Shown: positions 41,411 to 51,129, numbered from the stretch's first letter. The stretch is DNA of 64,000 bases from Microlunatus soli (GCF_900105385.1 NZ_LT629772.1:2604001-2668000); one strand, 5' to 3'. Numbers and translations: made by a program. Notes: generated from the sequence alone by a model not told the origin.

Positions 41411-42988
41411 ATGAGCGCCGCCACCACTTCCGCCCCAGTCACCGTGCTGCCACGCAAGCGACGCAACGTCGAGTTGCTGTTGGTGATCTTCGCCAGCGCA
41501 CTGGCGCTGGCCGGCTACGTCCAGGTCGATCTGAACGTTCTCGGCCACCTCCCGCACCGGCTGACCCTGATCGCCGCGATCGGCTTCGTGCTGCCGCTGC
41601 TGGCCCATGTTGCGATCCGCTGGCGACTGCCGTACGCCGATCCCGTGATCCTGCCCTGCGCGACCCTGTTGAACGGGCTGGGCCTGGTGATGATCCACCG
41701 GATCGACCTGATCAACGAACCGCCGACCCATGGTGCGACCCAACAACTGATCTGGACGGTGCTCGGGATCGCCCTGTTGATCGTCTGCGCGGTCGTCGTC
41801 CGTGATCACCGCCCACTGCAGGGATTCCCGTACACGTTGGGATTGGTCGGCCTGGTACTGCTGCTGATGCCGCTGATCCCCGGACTCGGCCGCGGCACCA
41901 TCGGCGGCGCCCAGATCTGGATCCAGGTCGGCCCGTTCAGCTTCCAGCCCGCCGAGGTCGCGAAGGTACTGCTGGCGATCGCGTTCGCGTCCTACCTGGT
42001 GGAGAAGCGGGACGTGTTGGCCCTCGCCGGCTGGCGGGTGCTCGGCATCGATCTGCCGCGCGCACGTGATCTCGGTCCGATCCTGCTGGTCTGGGCAGCC
42101 ACCCTGCTGGTGCTGGTCTTCGAGAACGATCTCGGCACCTCACTGCTCTTCTTCGGCCTGTTCGTGATCATGCTGTACGTCTCCACCCAGCGTCCGGGCT
42201 GGGCGATCATCGGCGTCCTGCTGTTCGCCGTCGGCGCCGTCTTCGGCTACCTCACCCGTGGCCACGTCCGGGTCCGGGTCACCGCCTGGTTGCACCCGTT
42301 CTCCGATCCCGAGCAGTCCTGGCAGCTGATCCAGGCCCAGTTCGGGCTGGCCTGGGGCGGACTCCTCGGCCGCGGCCTGGGCGAGGGTCGTCCCGGTCTC
42401 ACCCCACTGGCTCGCAGTGACTTCATCGCCACCTCGATCGGCGAGGAGCTCGGGATGGCGGGACTGTTCGCGGTGATCTTGGTCTACGGGCTGATCGTGT
42501 CCCGCGGCCTGCGGACCGCACTCGCCTGCCGAGAGCCGTTCGGCAAGCTGCTGGCCGCCGGTCTGTCCTTCTCCTTCGCACTGCAGGTGTTCTTGATCAT
42601 CGGCGGTGTCACCCGGCTGCTGCCGCTGACCGGGCTGACCACGCCGTTCATGTCGCAGGGCGGCTCGTCACTGATCGCCAACTGGGTGGTGATGGGTCTG
42701 CTGTTGATCATCAGCCATCAGGTCCGCCGCCCGGTGGCAACCGCGGAGGAGGTGCTCGCCTCGTCCGGCGGCAAGGACCGGCTGATCGTGGAGAAGCCGG
42801 GCGATGATCATTCGGGCCCCGATGATCGGTCGGCTTCCGATGATCAGCCCGGTTCCGATGATGAGCTGACCCAGGCGATCCCGGCCGGCGCACAGCACGG
42901 TGGGCAGCCCGCGGCGTCCGACGACGAGGCACCGACGGAGATCCATCCGGCACATGCCGCGACCGATCGAGCGGAAGGCGAACGATGA
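41411..42988 (+). CDS. rodA: SEDS-family peptidoglycan glycosyltransferase RodA
   Basis: 525 residues with about ten to twelve membrane helices. SEDS motifs are clear: FSFQPAEVAKVLLAIAFASYL, FENDLGTSLLFFGLFVIMLY, the catalytic-loop region near WLHPFSDPEQSWQLIQAQFG, and TGLTTPFMSQGGSSLIANW. It polymerises lipid II together with its cognate PbpA. A charged, acidic C-terminal tail of about 90 residues (DDHSGPDDRSASDD and beyond) extends into the cytoplasm and may be phosphorylated. The stop overlaps the pbpA start as ATGA. Confidence 0.92.
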   Translation: MSAATTSAPVTVLPRKRRNVELLLVIFASALALAGYVQVDLNVLGHLPHRLTLIAAIGFVLPLLAHVAIRWRLPYADPVILPCATLLNGLGLVMIHRIDLINEPPTHGATQQLIWTVLGIALLIVCAVVVRDHRPLQGFPYTLGLVGLVLLLMPLIPGLGRGTIGGAQIWIQVGPFSFQPAEVAKVLLAIAFASYLVEKRDVLALAGWRVLGIDLPRARDLGPILLVWAATLLVLVFENDLGTSLLFFGLFVIMLYVSTQRPGWAIIGVLLFAVGAVFGYLTRGHVRVRVTAWLHPFSDPEQSWQLIQAQFGLAWGGLLGRGLGEGRPGLTPLARSDFIATSIGEELGMAGLFAVILVYGLIVSRGLRTALACREPFGKLLAAGLSFSFALQVFLIIGGVTRLLPLTGLTTPFMSQGGSSLIANWVVMGLLLIISHQVRRPVATAEEVLASSGGKDRLIVEKPGDDHSGPDDRSASDDQPGSDDELTQAIPAGAQHGGQPAASDDEAPTEIHPAHAATDRAEGER

Positions 42989-44430
42989 ACAAACCGATCC
43001 GGCGCGCGACCATCCTGGTGATGGCGCTGTTCGCGCTGCTGTTCGCCAACGGCACGTTCATCATGGTCTTCCAGCAGAGCTCGTTGAACGCCAACACCCT
43101 CAATCGGCGGGTCCGGGACGAGGACTTCGCGCAGAACCGCGGCTCGATCCTGGCCGGCGACATCCCGATCGCCTACAGCGAGCCGACCAATGATCGCTTC
43201 AAGTACCAGCGCAAGTACTCCAACGGTGCGCTGTACGCACCGATCACCGGCTTCTTCTCCTACGACCACGCCACCACCGCCCTGGAGAACTCCTACAACG
43301 GCGAACTGGCCGGCACCGACGACAGCCTGTTCGTGCGACGGATGGTCGACATGGTCAGCAACCAGGCCCCGCAGGGCGCAAGCGTGCAGACCACGATCGA
43401 CCCGGACGTACAGAAGGCCGCAGCCGATGCGCTGGGTGACCAGAAGGGTGCCGCGGTCGCGTTGGATCCCAAGACCGGCGCCGTGCTGGGGATGGTGACC
43501 AGCCCGAGTTACGACCCGAACAAGATCGCCGATCATGATGTCAGCGCCGCCAACAAGGCCTACCAGAAGGCGGCGACCGACAAACGCAACCCGATGAGCA
43601 ACCGGGCGGCCCGGGAGATCTACCCGCCGGGATCGACGTTCAAGCTGGTCACTGCCGCGGCCGCACTGCAGAAGGGTCTGACCCCGGACAGCAAGGTCGA
43701 GTCCCCGAACCGACTGCTGCTGCCGGGTACGTCGACCTATCTGAAGAACGAGAACGGGATGTCCTGCGGTGGTGACAAGATCACCCTGACCCATGCGCTG
43801 GAGGTGTCCTGCAACACCGCCTTCGCCAATGTCGGTCTCGATGTCGGCTCCGACGCCTTGCGTGAGCAGGCGGTCAAGTTCGGTTTCGACTCGCGGCATC
43901 TGGACGACGTCGGCGGTGTGGCCAGCAGATTCCCCGACGAGTTGAACGAGTCCCAACTGGCGTTGTCGTCGATCGGTCAGTACGACGTCGCCGCCAGCCC
44001 GCTGCAGATGGCGATGGTGTCGGCCGGGATCGCCAACCAGGGCAAGGTGATGGAGCCGTACCTGGTCTCTTCGGTGCGGTCGCCGGACCTGCAGGTGCTC
44101 TCCCGGACCAAGCCCAAGGAGGTCGGCCAGGCGATGACCGCGGAGAACGCCGACGCCCTGAAGCAGATGATGGTCGATGTCGTCGACAACGGCACCGGTA
44201 CGCCGGCCAAGATCCAGGGGATGGGGGTCGGCGGCAAGACCGGGACCGCGCAGTCGGACCCGAACCGCAAGCCCTTCGCCTGGTTCACCGCACTGGCCCC
44301 GGCCGACGATCCGCAGATCGCGGTCGCGGTGATGGTCGAGGACGCCGACATCCCCCGGGCCGACATCGCCGGTGGCCGGCTCGCCGCCCCGATCGCGAAG
44401 GCGATGATCCAGGCGGCGGTGAAGCAATGA
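42985..44430 (+). CDS. pbpA: class B penicillin-binding protein PbpA
   Basis: 481 residues. One N-terminal membrane anchor (ATILVMALFALLFANGTFIMVF) is followed by a PBP dimer domain and the transpeptidase domain with STFK (217-220), SCN (275-277) and KTGT (418-421). It cross-links peptidoglycan and acts with RodA. Its ATG overlaps the rodA stop. Size and order match mycobacterial PbpA. The kinase follows after about 120 bases. Confidence 0.93.
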   Translation: MNKPIRRATILVMALFALLFANGTFIMVFQQSSLNANTLNRRVRDEDFAQNRGSILAGDIPIAYSEPTNDRFKYQRKYSNGALYAPITGFFSYDHATTALENSYNGELAGTDDSLFVRRMVDMVSNQAPQGASVQTTIDPDVQKAAADALGDQKGAAVALDPKTGAVLGMVTSPSYDPNKIADHDVSAANKAYQKAATDKRNPMSNRAAREIYPPGSTFKLVTAAAALQKGLTPDSKVESPNRLLLPGTSTYLKNENGMSCGGDKITLTHALEVSCNTAFANVGLDVGSDALREQAVKFGFDSRHLDDVGGVASRFPDELNESQLALSSIGQYDVAASPLQMAMVSAGIANQGKVMEPYLVSSVRSPDLQVLSRTKPKEVGQAMTAENADALKQMMVDVVDNGTGTPAKIQGMGVGGKTGTAQSDPNRKPFAWFTALAPADDPQIAVAVMVEDADIPRADIAGGRLAAPIAKAMIQAAVKQ

Positions 44431-44554
44431 GGCGCGCCGGTCCACCGATCAGCTTGTCCGGCACGGCGCGCAGCCGCCAGGACGGGGTGCGAGACGGTCA
44501 GAGAAGGGCACAACACGTGATGAGACGATGCGCCCGGCGAAAGGAAATCGGTTA

Positions 44555-46525
44555 ATGACAGAGCCCGAGACCCCCGGGACGAAGGTCGTCGGCGGCCGGT
44601 ACGAACTGGGCGAGCCGCTCGGCCGCGGCGGTATGGCGGAGGTACGCCGAGCGGTCGATCGTCGGCTCGGCCGTCAGGTCGCGGTCAAGCAACTGCGCCC
44701 CGACCTGGCTACCGACCCGACCTTCCAGGCCCGGTTCCGCCGCGAGGCACAGTCCGCGGCCGGCCTGAACCATCCCAACATCGTCGCCGTCTACGACACC
44801 GGCGAGGAGACCGATCCGCACACCGGCGTCCAGGTGCCGTACATCGTGATGGAACTGGTCGAGGGACCGACCCTGCGCGACATCCTGCGCGAGGGCCGCA
44901 AGATCCTGCCCGAACGGGCGCTGGAGCTGACCAACGGGGTGCTCGATGCGCTGACCTACAGCCATCGGGCCGGCATCGTGCATCGCGACATCAAGCCCGC
45001 CAACGTGATGCTCACCCATTCCGGTGACGTCAAGGTGATGGACTTCGGGATCGCCCGCGCGGTCGCCGACACGTCGGCGACGATGACCCAGACCGCCGCC
45101 GTGATCGGCACCGCGCAGTACCTGTCGCCGGAGCAGGCCCGCGGTGAGACCGTTGACGCCCGCAGTGACCTCTACTCGGCCGGCTGTTTGATGTACGAGC
45201 TGCTGGTCGGTCGGCCGCCGTTCACCGGCGAATCACCAGTCAGCGTGGCCTACCAGCATGTCCGCGAGGCGCCGAAACCGCCCAGCGAGGTCGACCCGAC
45301 CATCACGCCCGACATCGATGCGATCGCGCTGAAGTCGCTGGCCAAGGAGCCCGACGACCGCTACCAGTCCGCCCGCGAGATGAAGACCGCCATCAATCGG
45401 GTGTTGGCCGGCGACCAGACCACGATCGCTGCACCGATCCCCGCCGCCACCCGGCAGCCGGCAGACGCCGGACCCGATCCGGACGCGACCCGAGTGGTCC
45501 CCGCGGCTGCAGCGGTCGGAGCGGGTGGCAACACTCCGAGTCGTGCCCTGCCCGGCTCCGGGGTGGACGATCTGGACGAGGAGGACGAGGAGCCGCGCAA
45601 GCGCCGTACCGGTCTGGTGATCGGGCTGATCATCGCGATCGTGGTGGTGCTGGCCGCGATCGGGATCGGCGCCAAGTACTGGTACGACAGCAACCAGCCG
45701 CAGACCGCACCACCGCCGACCAAGGTCGCCGTCCCCAGCGTCACCGGGATGGATCGCAATCGTGCCGAGGCCGAGCTGAAGGACAAGGGCCTGACCGCCA
45801 ATGTGGTCAACGTCAACGGCCCGGACGACAACACCATCAACACGGCGACCAAGCAGGAGCCGTCGGCCGGTACCAAGGTCGACCCGGGTTCGTCGGTCGA
45901 GGTGGACATCAACCAGGGACCGAAGACCGCGACCGTCCCCAAGGACCTGGTCGGCAAGCCGTACAAGAAGGTGCTCGCCTCGCTGAAGGACGCCGGTTTC
46001 GACACCGACAACATCAAGAAGGAGACCGCGCCGCAGCCGGAGGCGTTGGATCTGAAGAAGAACGAGGTCACCGCGGTCGATCCGGGTGAGGGTGACGAGG
46101 TCGCGGTCAGCTCCGACATCACCGTCACCGTCGCCACCGGCAAGTCCGAGGTGCCCGACCTGGTCGGCAGCCTGGCCGATCCGGCCGAACAGCGCGCCGA
46201 GCAGTCCGGCTTCGACACCACGATCACCGAGAAGGAGGACCCGGACAATCCGGCCGGGACCGTGATCGATCAGAGCCCGAGCGAGGGCACCCTGTTGGAG
46301 CGCGACTCGACGATCGAGTTGACCGTGGCCAAGGAGCCGCCGCCACCGCCGAAGAAGTCTCCGACGGCAACGAAGTCGCCGTCCAAGGAGCCGTCGAAGA
46401 AGCCGACGGCGAGCGCGTCGGAGTCGGCCTCGGACAAGCCAACGGCGTCGAAGAAGCCGACCAGCTCGGCCAGTGCCAGCAAGTCGGCGAAGAAGGACGA
46501 CGAGGGTGACGACGACGAGGGCTGA
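44555..46525 (+). CDS. pknB: Ser/Thr protein kinase PknB with PASTA domains
   Basis: 656 residues from ATG 44555 with AAAGGAAA upstream. The kinase domain has GRGGMAEV (24-30), K45 in VAVKQL, HRDIKPAN (143-150), DFG (163-165) and an activation loop with the TSATMTQTAAVIGT threonines. A juxtamembrane segment and one membrane helix (about 351-372) lead to three PASTA domains that bind muropeptides or lipid II. The tail is unusual: a Ser/Pro/Lys-rich stretch ending DDEGDDDEG after the last PASTA. pknA, its usual neighbour, is absent here. Confidence 0.93.
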   Translation: MTEPETPGTKVVGGRYELGEPLGRGGMAEVRRAVDRRLGRQVAVKQLRPDLATDPTFQARFRREAQSAAGLNHPNIVAVYDTGEETDPHTGVQVPYIVMELVEGPTLRDILREGRKILPERALELTNGVLDALTYSHRAGIVHRDIKPANVMLTHSGDVKVMDFGIARAVADTSATMTQTAAVIGTAQYLSPEQARGETVDARSDLYSAGCLMYELLVGRPPFTGESPVSVAYQHVREAPKPPSEVDPTITPDIDAIALKSLAKEPDDRYQSAREMKTAINRVLAGDQTTIAAPIPAATRQPADAGPDPDATRVVPAAAAVGAGGNTPSRALPGSGVDDLDEEDEEPRKRRTGLVIGLIIAIVVVLAAIGIGAKYWYDSNQPQTAPPPTKVAVPSVTGMDRNRAEAELKDKGLTANVVNVNGPDDNTINTATKQEPSAGTKVDPGSSVEVDINQGPKTATVPKDLVGKPYKKVLASLKDAGFDTDNIKKETAPQPEALDLKKNEVTAVDPGEGDEVAVSSDITVTVATGKSEVPDLVGSLADPAEQRAEQSGFDTTITEKEDPDNPAGTVIDQSPSEGTLLERDSTIELTVAKEPPPPPKKSPTATKSPSKEPSKKPTASASESASDKPTASKKPTSSASASKSAKKDDEGDDDEG

Positions 46526-46568
46526 GGCCGACCACGCGGCCCGGCCGACGGATCCTCAACGGAAATAA

Positions 46569-46584
46569 TCGAACAACTGTCCGA
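46569..46584. promoter_or_regulatory. LexA (SOS) box upstream of alkB
   Basis: TCGAACAACTGTCCGA (46569-46584) differs at one base from the actinobacterial LexA consensus TCGAACAnnnGTTCGA. A TACGCT -10 box (46594-46599) lies just downstream and alkB starts at 46606, so LexA would cover the promoter. Confidence 0.75.
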
Positions 46585-46605
46585 AAGCATTGCTACGCTG
46601 GTGGC

Positions 46606-47307
46606 ATGAGTACGACGACACTCGTGCACACCCATCCGTCGGACGCCGCGTCGGTCGACACCGACAGCCTGTTCACCGACGCTGTGGTCCAGGACTCGCT
46701 GCTCGATCTGGTCGAGGAGCCGGAGCTCGGCACCCTGGCCGGCAGCGTCGACCGCCGGCCGCTGACCCGCGGCGCCTGGGTCGATCTGCGCTCCGGCTGG
46801 CTGCAGGGCGCCGACGCGCTGATGCACGACCTGGTGCAGAACGTCCCCTGGCATGCCGAGCGCCGGCAGATGTATGAGCGGATCGTCGACGTGCCCCGGC
46901 TGCTCAGCTTCTACGACGAACGTGACCCGTTGCCGCATCCGATCCTCGAACAGGCCAAGGCGATGCTCAACGCCCACTACGGCGACGAACTGGGCGAACC
47001 GTTCGTGACCGCCGGGATGTGCCTGTATCGCGACGGCCGGGATTCGGTCGCGTGGCACAGCGACACCATCGGCCGCGGCAAGAGCGAGGACACGATGGTC
47101 GCGATCCTGTCCATCGGCGCCGCCCGAGCGCTGTCGCTGCGACCGCGGGGCGGCAGCACCACCTGGGCCAAGCATCCGCTCGGGCACGGCGACCTGATCG
47201 TGATGGGCGGCTCCTGCCAGCGGACCTGGGAACACGCGATCACCAAGACCGCCCGCCCGGTCGGCCCGCGGATCAGCATCCAGTTCCGTCCCCGCGGGGT
47301 GCGCTGA
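46606..47307 (+). CDS. alkB: AlkB-like Fe(II)/2-oxoglutarate-dependent DNA repair dioxygenase
   Basis: 233 residues. The double-stranded beta-helix holds H151 and D153 in VAWHSD, the distal H210 in WEHAI, and the 2-oxoglutarate Arg residues in PRISIQFRPRG, plus CLYRDGRDSVAWH, the AlkB signature region. The enzyme removes alkyl groups from DNA or RNA bases. A LexA-like box lies just upstream, so it may be SOS-induced. The ATG is about seven bases from the -10, suggesting a leaderless mRNA. It sits between pknB and trpG, which are neighbours in mycobacteria. Confidence 0.88.
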   Translation: MSTTTLVHTHPSDAASVDTDSLFTDAVVQDSLLDLVEEPELGTLAGSVDRRPLTRGAWVDLRSGWLQGADALMHDLVQNVPWHAERRQMYERIVDVPRLLSFYDERDPLPHPILEQAKAMLNAHYGDELGEPFVTAGMCLYRDGRDSVAWHSDTIGRGKSEDTMVAILSIGAARALSLRPRGGSTTWAKHPLGHGDLIVMGGSCQRTWEHAITKTARPVGPRISIQFRPRGVR

Positions 47308-47428
47308 CCGGAGGGTGGTGCCGGGCGATGGCAACGTCTGGCAAGCCCTTACCGAGCAGGGTGAGCTGGGCCTACCGTGCAGGGGCAGGACTTTGTGAAC
47401 AGGTGAACCAGGACCAGGAGCGTGAGAC

Positions 47429-48289
47429 GTGGCCAAGATCGGCGTACAGGCGATGATGCTGAAGCAGCAGGTTGCCGAGCGGGGTGCGTACGACGTCTGG
47501 AAGCAGCTGTCCGAGATCGGCTTCAGCGTTGTCGAGGTGTCCCAGATCGAGCTCGACGACAAGAACCGCGACGACATCGCCCGCGCCGGTGACGAGTTCG
47601 GGATGAGTGTCGCCGCCATCTCGGCCGGGATGGGTGAGACCGGTGGCGGCGGCAACGACTCACTGCGGGAGTCGTTCGACAAGATTGTCTCCGACTGCCA
47701 GACACTGGGCAGCAGCCGGGTCCGGATCGGGATGCTGCCGATGCCCTCGCTCGCCTCGAAGGAGGCGCTGATTGCCTTCGCCCACGATGCAGGAGAGATG
47801 GCACGCCGGCTGGCCGACCACGGGATCATCCTCAGCTACCACAACCACCACGTCGAGTTCGCCCGGATGGACGGCCAGCACATCCTGGACCTGATCCGGG
47901 CCGAAGCACCGGACCTGAAGTTCGAGCTGGACGTGCACTGGATCCACCGCGGTGGGATGGACCCGGTCACGGTGCTGAAGAAGTACGCCGGCGTCGTCGA
48001 TCTCGTGCACCTGAAGGACTACCGGATCGGACTGCCACCGGCCGACGCGTTCGAAGCGCTCGCGGCCGGCGACCGCAAGGTCTGGGCCGAGCACTGGGGC
48101 AACCTCGTCCAGTTCGCCGAGGTCGGCCAGGGCAACCTGGACTTCGCCGGCGTCGTCGAGGCCGGCGTCGACGGCGGCGCGGAGTATCTGCTGATCGAGC
48201 AGGACCAGCAGTACGGCCGAGACATCTTCGACTGCCTCACCGACTCCCGCGAGCATCTGATCAAGCTCGGCTACGCCGACCTGCTCTGA
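47429..48289 (+). CDS. sugar phosphate isomerase/epimerase family (TIM-barrel)
   Basis: 286 residues from GTG 47429, with AGGAG eight bases upstream. The xylose-isomerase-like barrel shows LSYHNHHVEF, LKFELDVHWIHRGG, VDLVHLKDYR and a final EYLLIEQDQ, which supply the metal-binding Glu, Asp and His residues. Family members isomerise sugars or inositols (for example IolE and IolI) or act on related hydroxy-ketones. The substrate is not clear. It is followed by a strong repeat hairpin with a T-tract. Confidence 0.85.
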   Translation: MAKIGVQAMMLKQQVAERGAYDVWKQLSEIGFSVVEVSQIELDDKNRDDIARAGDEFGMSVAAISAGMGETGGGGNDSLRESFDKIVSDCQTLGSSRVRIGMLPMPSLASKEALIAFAHDAGEMARRLADHGIILSYHNHHVEFARMDGQHILDLIRAEAPDLKFELDVHWIHRGGMDPVTVLKKYAGVVDLVHLKDYRIGLPPADAFEALAAGDRKVWAEHWGNLVQFAEVGQGNLDFAGVVEAGVDGGAEYLLIEQDQQYGRDIFDCLTDSREHLIKLGYADLL

Positions 48290-48314
48290 GTCTGGATTCC
48301 GACACGAGTCATCA

Positions 48315-48368
48315 GCCCGTCGACAGGCTCAGGGCCCTCACGATCCCTGAGCCTGCCGAAGGGCTTTT
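48315..48368. terminator. inverted pair of dispersed repeats acting as terminator
   Basis: GCCCGTCGACAGGCTCAGGG (48315-48334) and CCCTGAGCCTGCCGAAGGGC (48345-48364) are two inverted copies of the CTGAGCCTGTCGAAGGG family that pair almost fully across a 10-base loop. TTTT follows at 48365. This makes an intrinsic terminator for the isomerase gene, between convergent genes. Confidence 0.8.
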
Positions 48369-48375
48369 GTCTTCG

Positions 48376-49041
48376 CTACGACTGAGCAGACATCAGCGGA
48401 GCGAGACCGGCGGCGCGGGCCGGCGCACCGTCGTCGCCGCAGATCCGCAGCCAGTTGGCGAGCAGTTGGTAGCCGTGTTCGGTGAGCACCGACTCGGGAT
48501 GGAACTGCACCGCCTCGACGGCCAGTTCGCGGTGCCGCAGCCCCATCACCACGCCGCTGTCGGTGCGTGCGGTCACCTCGAGCACGTCCGGGATCGAGTC
48601 CGGCGTGATCGCCAGCGAGTGGTACCGGGTCGCGGTGAACGGGCTCGGCAGTCCGCTGAACACGCCGCCGTCGTCGTGCTGCACCAGCGAGGTCTTGCCG
48701 TGCAGCAGCTCCGGCGCCCGATCCACCACACCGCCGTACGCGACGCCGATCGCCTGCAGCCCGAGGCAGACGCCGAAGATCGGCAGCCGACCGGCCTGCT
48801 GCTTGACCAGATCGACACAGACACCGGCCTGTTCCGGCACGCCCGGCCCGGGTGACAGCAGGATCCCGGCGTAGGGATCGGCATATCCGGGATCGCCGAA
48901 CCGTTCGTCGTCGTTGCGCCAGACGTCGACCTCGGCGCCGACCTGGGCCAGGTAGTGCGCCAGGTTGTAGACGAAGGAGTCGTAGTTGTCGACGACCAGG
49001 ATCCGTGGTCCGGTCGCGGCTGAGCGGTCGTAGTCAGGCAC
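48376..49041 (-). CDS. pabA: glutamine amidotransferase, component II of anthranilate/aminodeoxychorismate synthase
   Basis: 221 residues from GTG 49041; ATG 49092 is a longer option. The class I glutaminase is complete: RILVVDNYDSFVYNL, LLSPGPGVPEQAG, the nucleophile in FGVCLGLQAIG, and the His-Glu pair in AVQFHPESVLTEHG. It supplies ammonia for anthranilate (TrpG) or 4-amino-4-deoxychorismate (PabA) synthesis; sequence alone does not choose. In Mycobacterium the homologue (trpG/pabA) is next to pknB, and the same order with two inserted genes is seen here. Confidence 0.9.
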   Translation of the reverse strand: MPDYDRSAATGPRILVVDNYDSFVYNLAHYLAQVGAEVDVWRNDDERFGDPGYADPYAGILLSPGPGVPEQAGVCVDLVKQQAGRLPIFGVCLGLQAIGVAYGGVVDRAPELLHGKTSLVQHDDGGVFSGLPSPFTATRYHSLAITPDSIPDVLEVTARTDSGVVMGLRHRELAVEAVQFHPESVLTEHGYQLLANWLRICGDDGAPARAAGLAPLMSAQS

Positions 49042-49224
49042 GGGCCCATTGTTCCAGTGGGCGGCGGTGATGGAAAGATTCAGGGCAACCATTGCCGCCG
49101 GCCGCCCGGGGAGAACACGTTCCGGGTACGGCGCCGCCGGCCGTTGCCGCGCCATCCGCCTCGATCTGCACCGGGAGAAGCCACGAAGACTCCATCCGGA
49201 CGTCCGGGCGACGCGCGCGCTTCG

Positions 49225-50442
49225 GTGATCGCCGTGCTCTGGCGGACTCCGTTCCTGCGGTCAGCGTGCATCGGTCTGTTCATCTCCGGCATCGGGGTGT
49301 CCTCGACGATGCCGCAGATGACCCTGTTCCTGGTCAACGAGTTGCACCTGTCCACTTCGACCGCCGGGCTGTACTACCTGGTCAACCTGCTGGCGCCGGT
49401 GTCCGGCTTCGTGGTGGGCAGCCTCTCGGACCGGTTGCAGAACCGGCTGGTGCTTTATCGGCTCTGCGCCCTGCTGGCCGCGATCGGCTGGGTCGCGATG
49501 TCGATGGCCACTCGGCCCTGGCAGCCGTTCGTGATCGGTGCGGTCGCCCTCAGCCTGGGCGGTGGTGCGATGGGGCAACTGTTCGCCGCCACCCGCGATG
49601 AACTCTCCCGGCACCCGACCGCGATCAACAACCGGGTGATCTCGGCGATCCGGATGGCGTTCTCCGCCGGCTGGATCGTCGGGCCGGTGTTGGGCAGCTG
49701 GTTCGGCTCGGCCTTCGGATTGCGTCCGTTGCTGGTCGCGACCGCCGTCTGCGCGATCGGCCAGATCGTCCCGCTCGGCACTCGCCGGGTGCAACGCTAT
49801 GTCCGGCCGTCACCGCCGATGGCTGTCGAGCAGCACGATCCGACGAGCACCGCGGCCGAGCAACGGCCGGACAGCAGGACGCCGTTGTTGATCTTCCTCG
49901 GCTGCTGTGTGTTGATGATGAACGGCGACACCATGAAGTTCGCCTATCTACCGCTCTACATGGAAAATGATCTTCGACTCAGCGACGAACTGCGCGGCGC
50001 CGTGATCGCGATCCAACCCTTCCTGGAGCTGTTGCTGATGCCGTTCGCGGCCCGGTTAGCCGACCGCTTCACCCCGATCCGGGTGCTGGCCGGCGCCTCC
50101 CTGCTCGGGATCGGTGCCCATCTGTGCTACGCCACCAGCACCCAGGTCGGCGGACTGTTCCTGGGCCAGATCCTGATGTCCGGGGTCTGGGCGGCGAGCG
50201 CCGGGCTCGGCATCACGGTCGCCCAACAGCTCTACCCGCAGCGGGTCGGGCTGGCGTCCTCGATGTACGGCAGCACCCTGCCGTTGGCCGGTGCCCTCGG
50301 TGGTGCGCTCGGCGCCTTCGGCGTCGGTTCGTTGGGCATCCCGCACGTCTTCTTCATCCCGGCCGCCCTGACGGTCTGTGGTTTCATCGGCATGGTGCTG
50401 ACCGCGCGCCGCTACCGGCCCGACGATTCGGCATTCGGCTGA
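49225..50442 (+). CDS. MFS transporter, sugar-efflux (SetA/SetB)-like
   Basis: About 405 residues from GTG 49225, with about twelve hydrophobic segments; earlier in-frame starts exist. SGIGVSSTMPQMTLFLVNELHLS and VGSLSDRLQNR (motif A) fit the sugar-efflux branch of the MFS, as does the acidic residue in NGDTMKFAYLPLYM. Substrates may be sugars or their analogues. It is divergent from the glutamine amidotransferase gene. The region separates trpG/pabA from DUF881, which are adjacent in mycobacteria, so this is an insertion relative to that order. Confidence 0.82.
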   Translation: MIAVLWRTPFLRSACIGLFISGIGVSSTMPQMTLFLVNELHLSTSTAGLYYLVNLLAPVSGFVVGSLSDRLQNRLVLYRLCALLAAIGWVAMSMATRPWQPFVIGAVALSLGGGAMGQLFAATRDELSRHPTAINNRVISAIRMAFSAGWIVGPVLGSWFGSAFGLRPLLVATAVCAIGQIVPLGTRRVQRYVRPSPPMAVEQHDPTSTAAEQRPDSRTPLLIFLGCCVLMMNGDTMKFAYLPLYMENDLRLSDELRGAVIAIQPFLELLLMPFAARLADRFTPIRVLAGASLLGIGAHLCYATSTQVGGLFLGQILMSGVWAASAGLGITVAQQLYPQRVGLASSMYGSTLPLAGALGGALGAFGVGSLGIPHVFFIPAALTVCGFIGMVLTARRYRPDDSAFG

Positions 50443-50493
50443 TCACCGGGCCGAGCGGACGTCGCCAACGCCGTTCCCTCCGGTCCCACACAG

Positions 50494-50554
50494 CCGCACC
50501 GGTTGCGTACGTTCGCACCAGGTGTACGCGGTGCGAAGGTACGTAACCGGTGCG
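50494..50554. repeat. 61-bp palindromic repeat, copy B
   Basis: CCGCACCGGTTGCGTACG at the front and its complement at the end fold around AGGTGTAC. It matches copy A at 19732-19793 at both ends and in the loop, with differences in the stem that are partly compensated. Confidence 0.8.
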
Positions 50555-50592
50555 ACGGTAGGAAGTCGGCCGGCGTCCAGTAGGGTCCCGGG

Positions 50593-51129
50593 ATGATCAC
50601 CGACGCTGACGAGTTCGCGATCTTCCTCAACGGCTCCTACGGCGCGGGCAAGTCCTCGGCGCTGGACCACATCGGAGATCGACTCGCCGACGCCGGCCGG
50701 CCGTTCAGTCTGATGGATGTCGACTGGTATCACCGGTCCTGGCCGCCGGCCGATCATGATCAGGGCAACAAGATCATCGAAGCCGAGAACATGGCATTCG
50801 TCTGGGCCAACTACAAGAGCGCCGGGCCGCGGCAGTTGATCATCAGCGGCGTCATCGACAGTTCCGAAGCCCGCGAACGCTACGCGCGGGCACTCGGACT
50901 CACGATCCGGTCCGTCCGGCTGACCGCCAGCCCGACAGTCACCGAGCGGCGACTCCGTGGGCGGTACACCGATGCCCAGGCCACGGCATTCGCCTGGCAC
51001 GAGACTCGACACGAAGAACTCAGCACCCGGCTTGCCGAGGCCGATCTGGACGAGATGATCGTGGACACCGACGCCTTGACCCCGCAGCAGGTCGCGCAGG
51101 TCGTGCTGGCCCACTTCGGATACCGGTAA
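50593..51129 (+). CDS. small P-loop ATPase/kinase-like protein
   Basis: 178 residues from ATG 50593. The Walker A motif is GSYGAGKSS (14-22) and the order of strands (FSLMDVDWYHRSW, QLIISGVIDSS, SVRLTASP) fits a nucleoside/shikimate-kinase-like P-loop fold. The lid region is rich in Arg (ERRLRGRY). It could phosphorylate a small molecule or act as a chloramphenicol- or gluconate-kinase-like enzyme, but no family can be named. It lies just left of the IS element. Confidence 0.7.
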   Translation: MITDADEFAIFLNGSYGAGKSSALDHIGDRLADAGRPFSLMDVDWYHRSWPPADHDQGNKIIEAENMAFVWANYKSAGPRQLIISGVIDSSEARERYARALGLTIRSVRLTASPTVTERRLRGRYTDAQATAFAWHETRHEELSTRLAEADLDEMIVDTDALTPQQVAQVVLAHFGYR

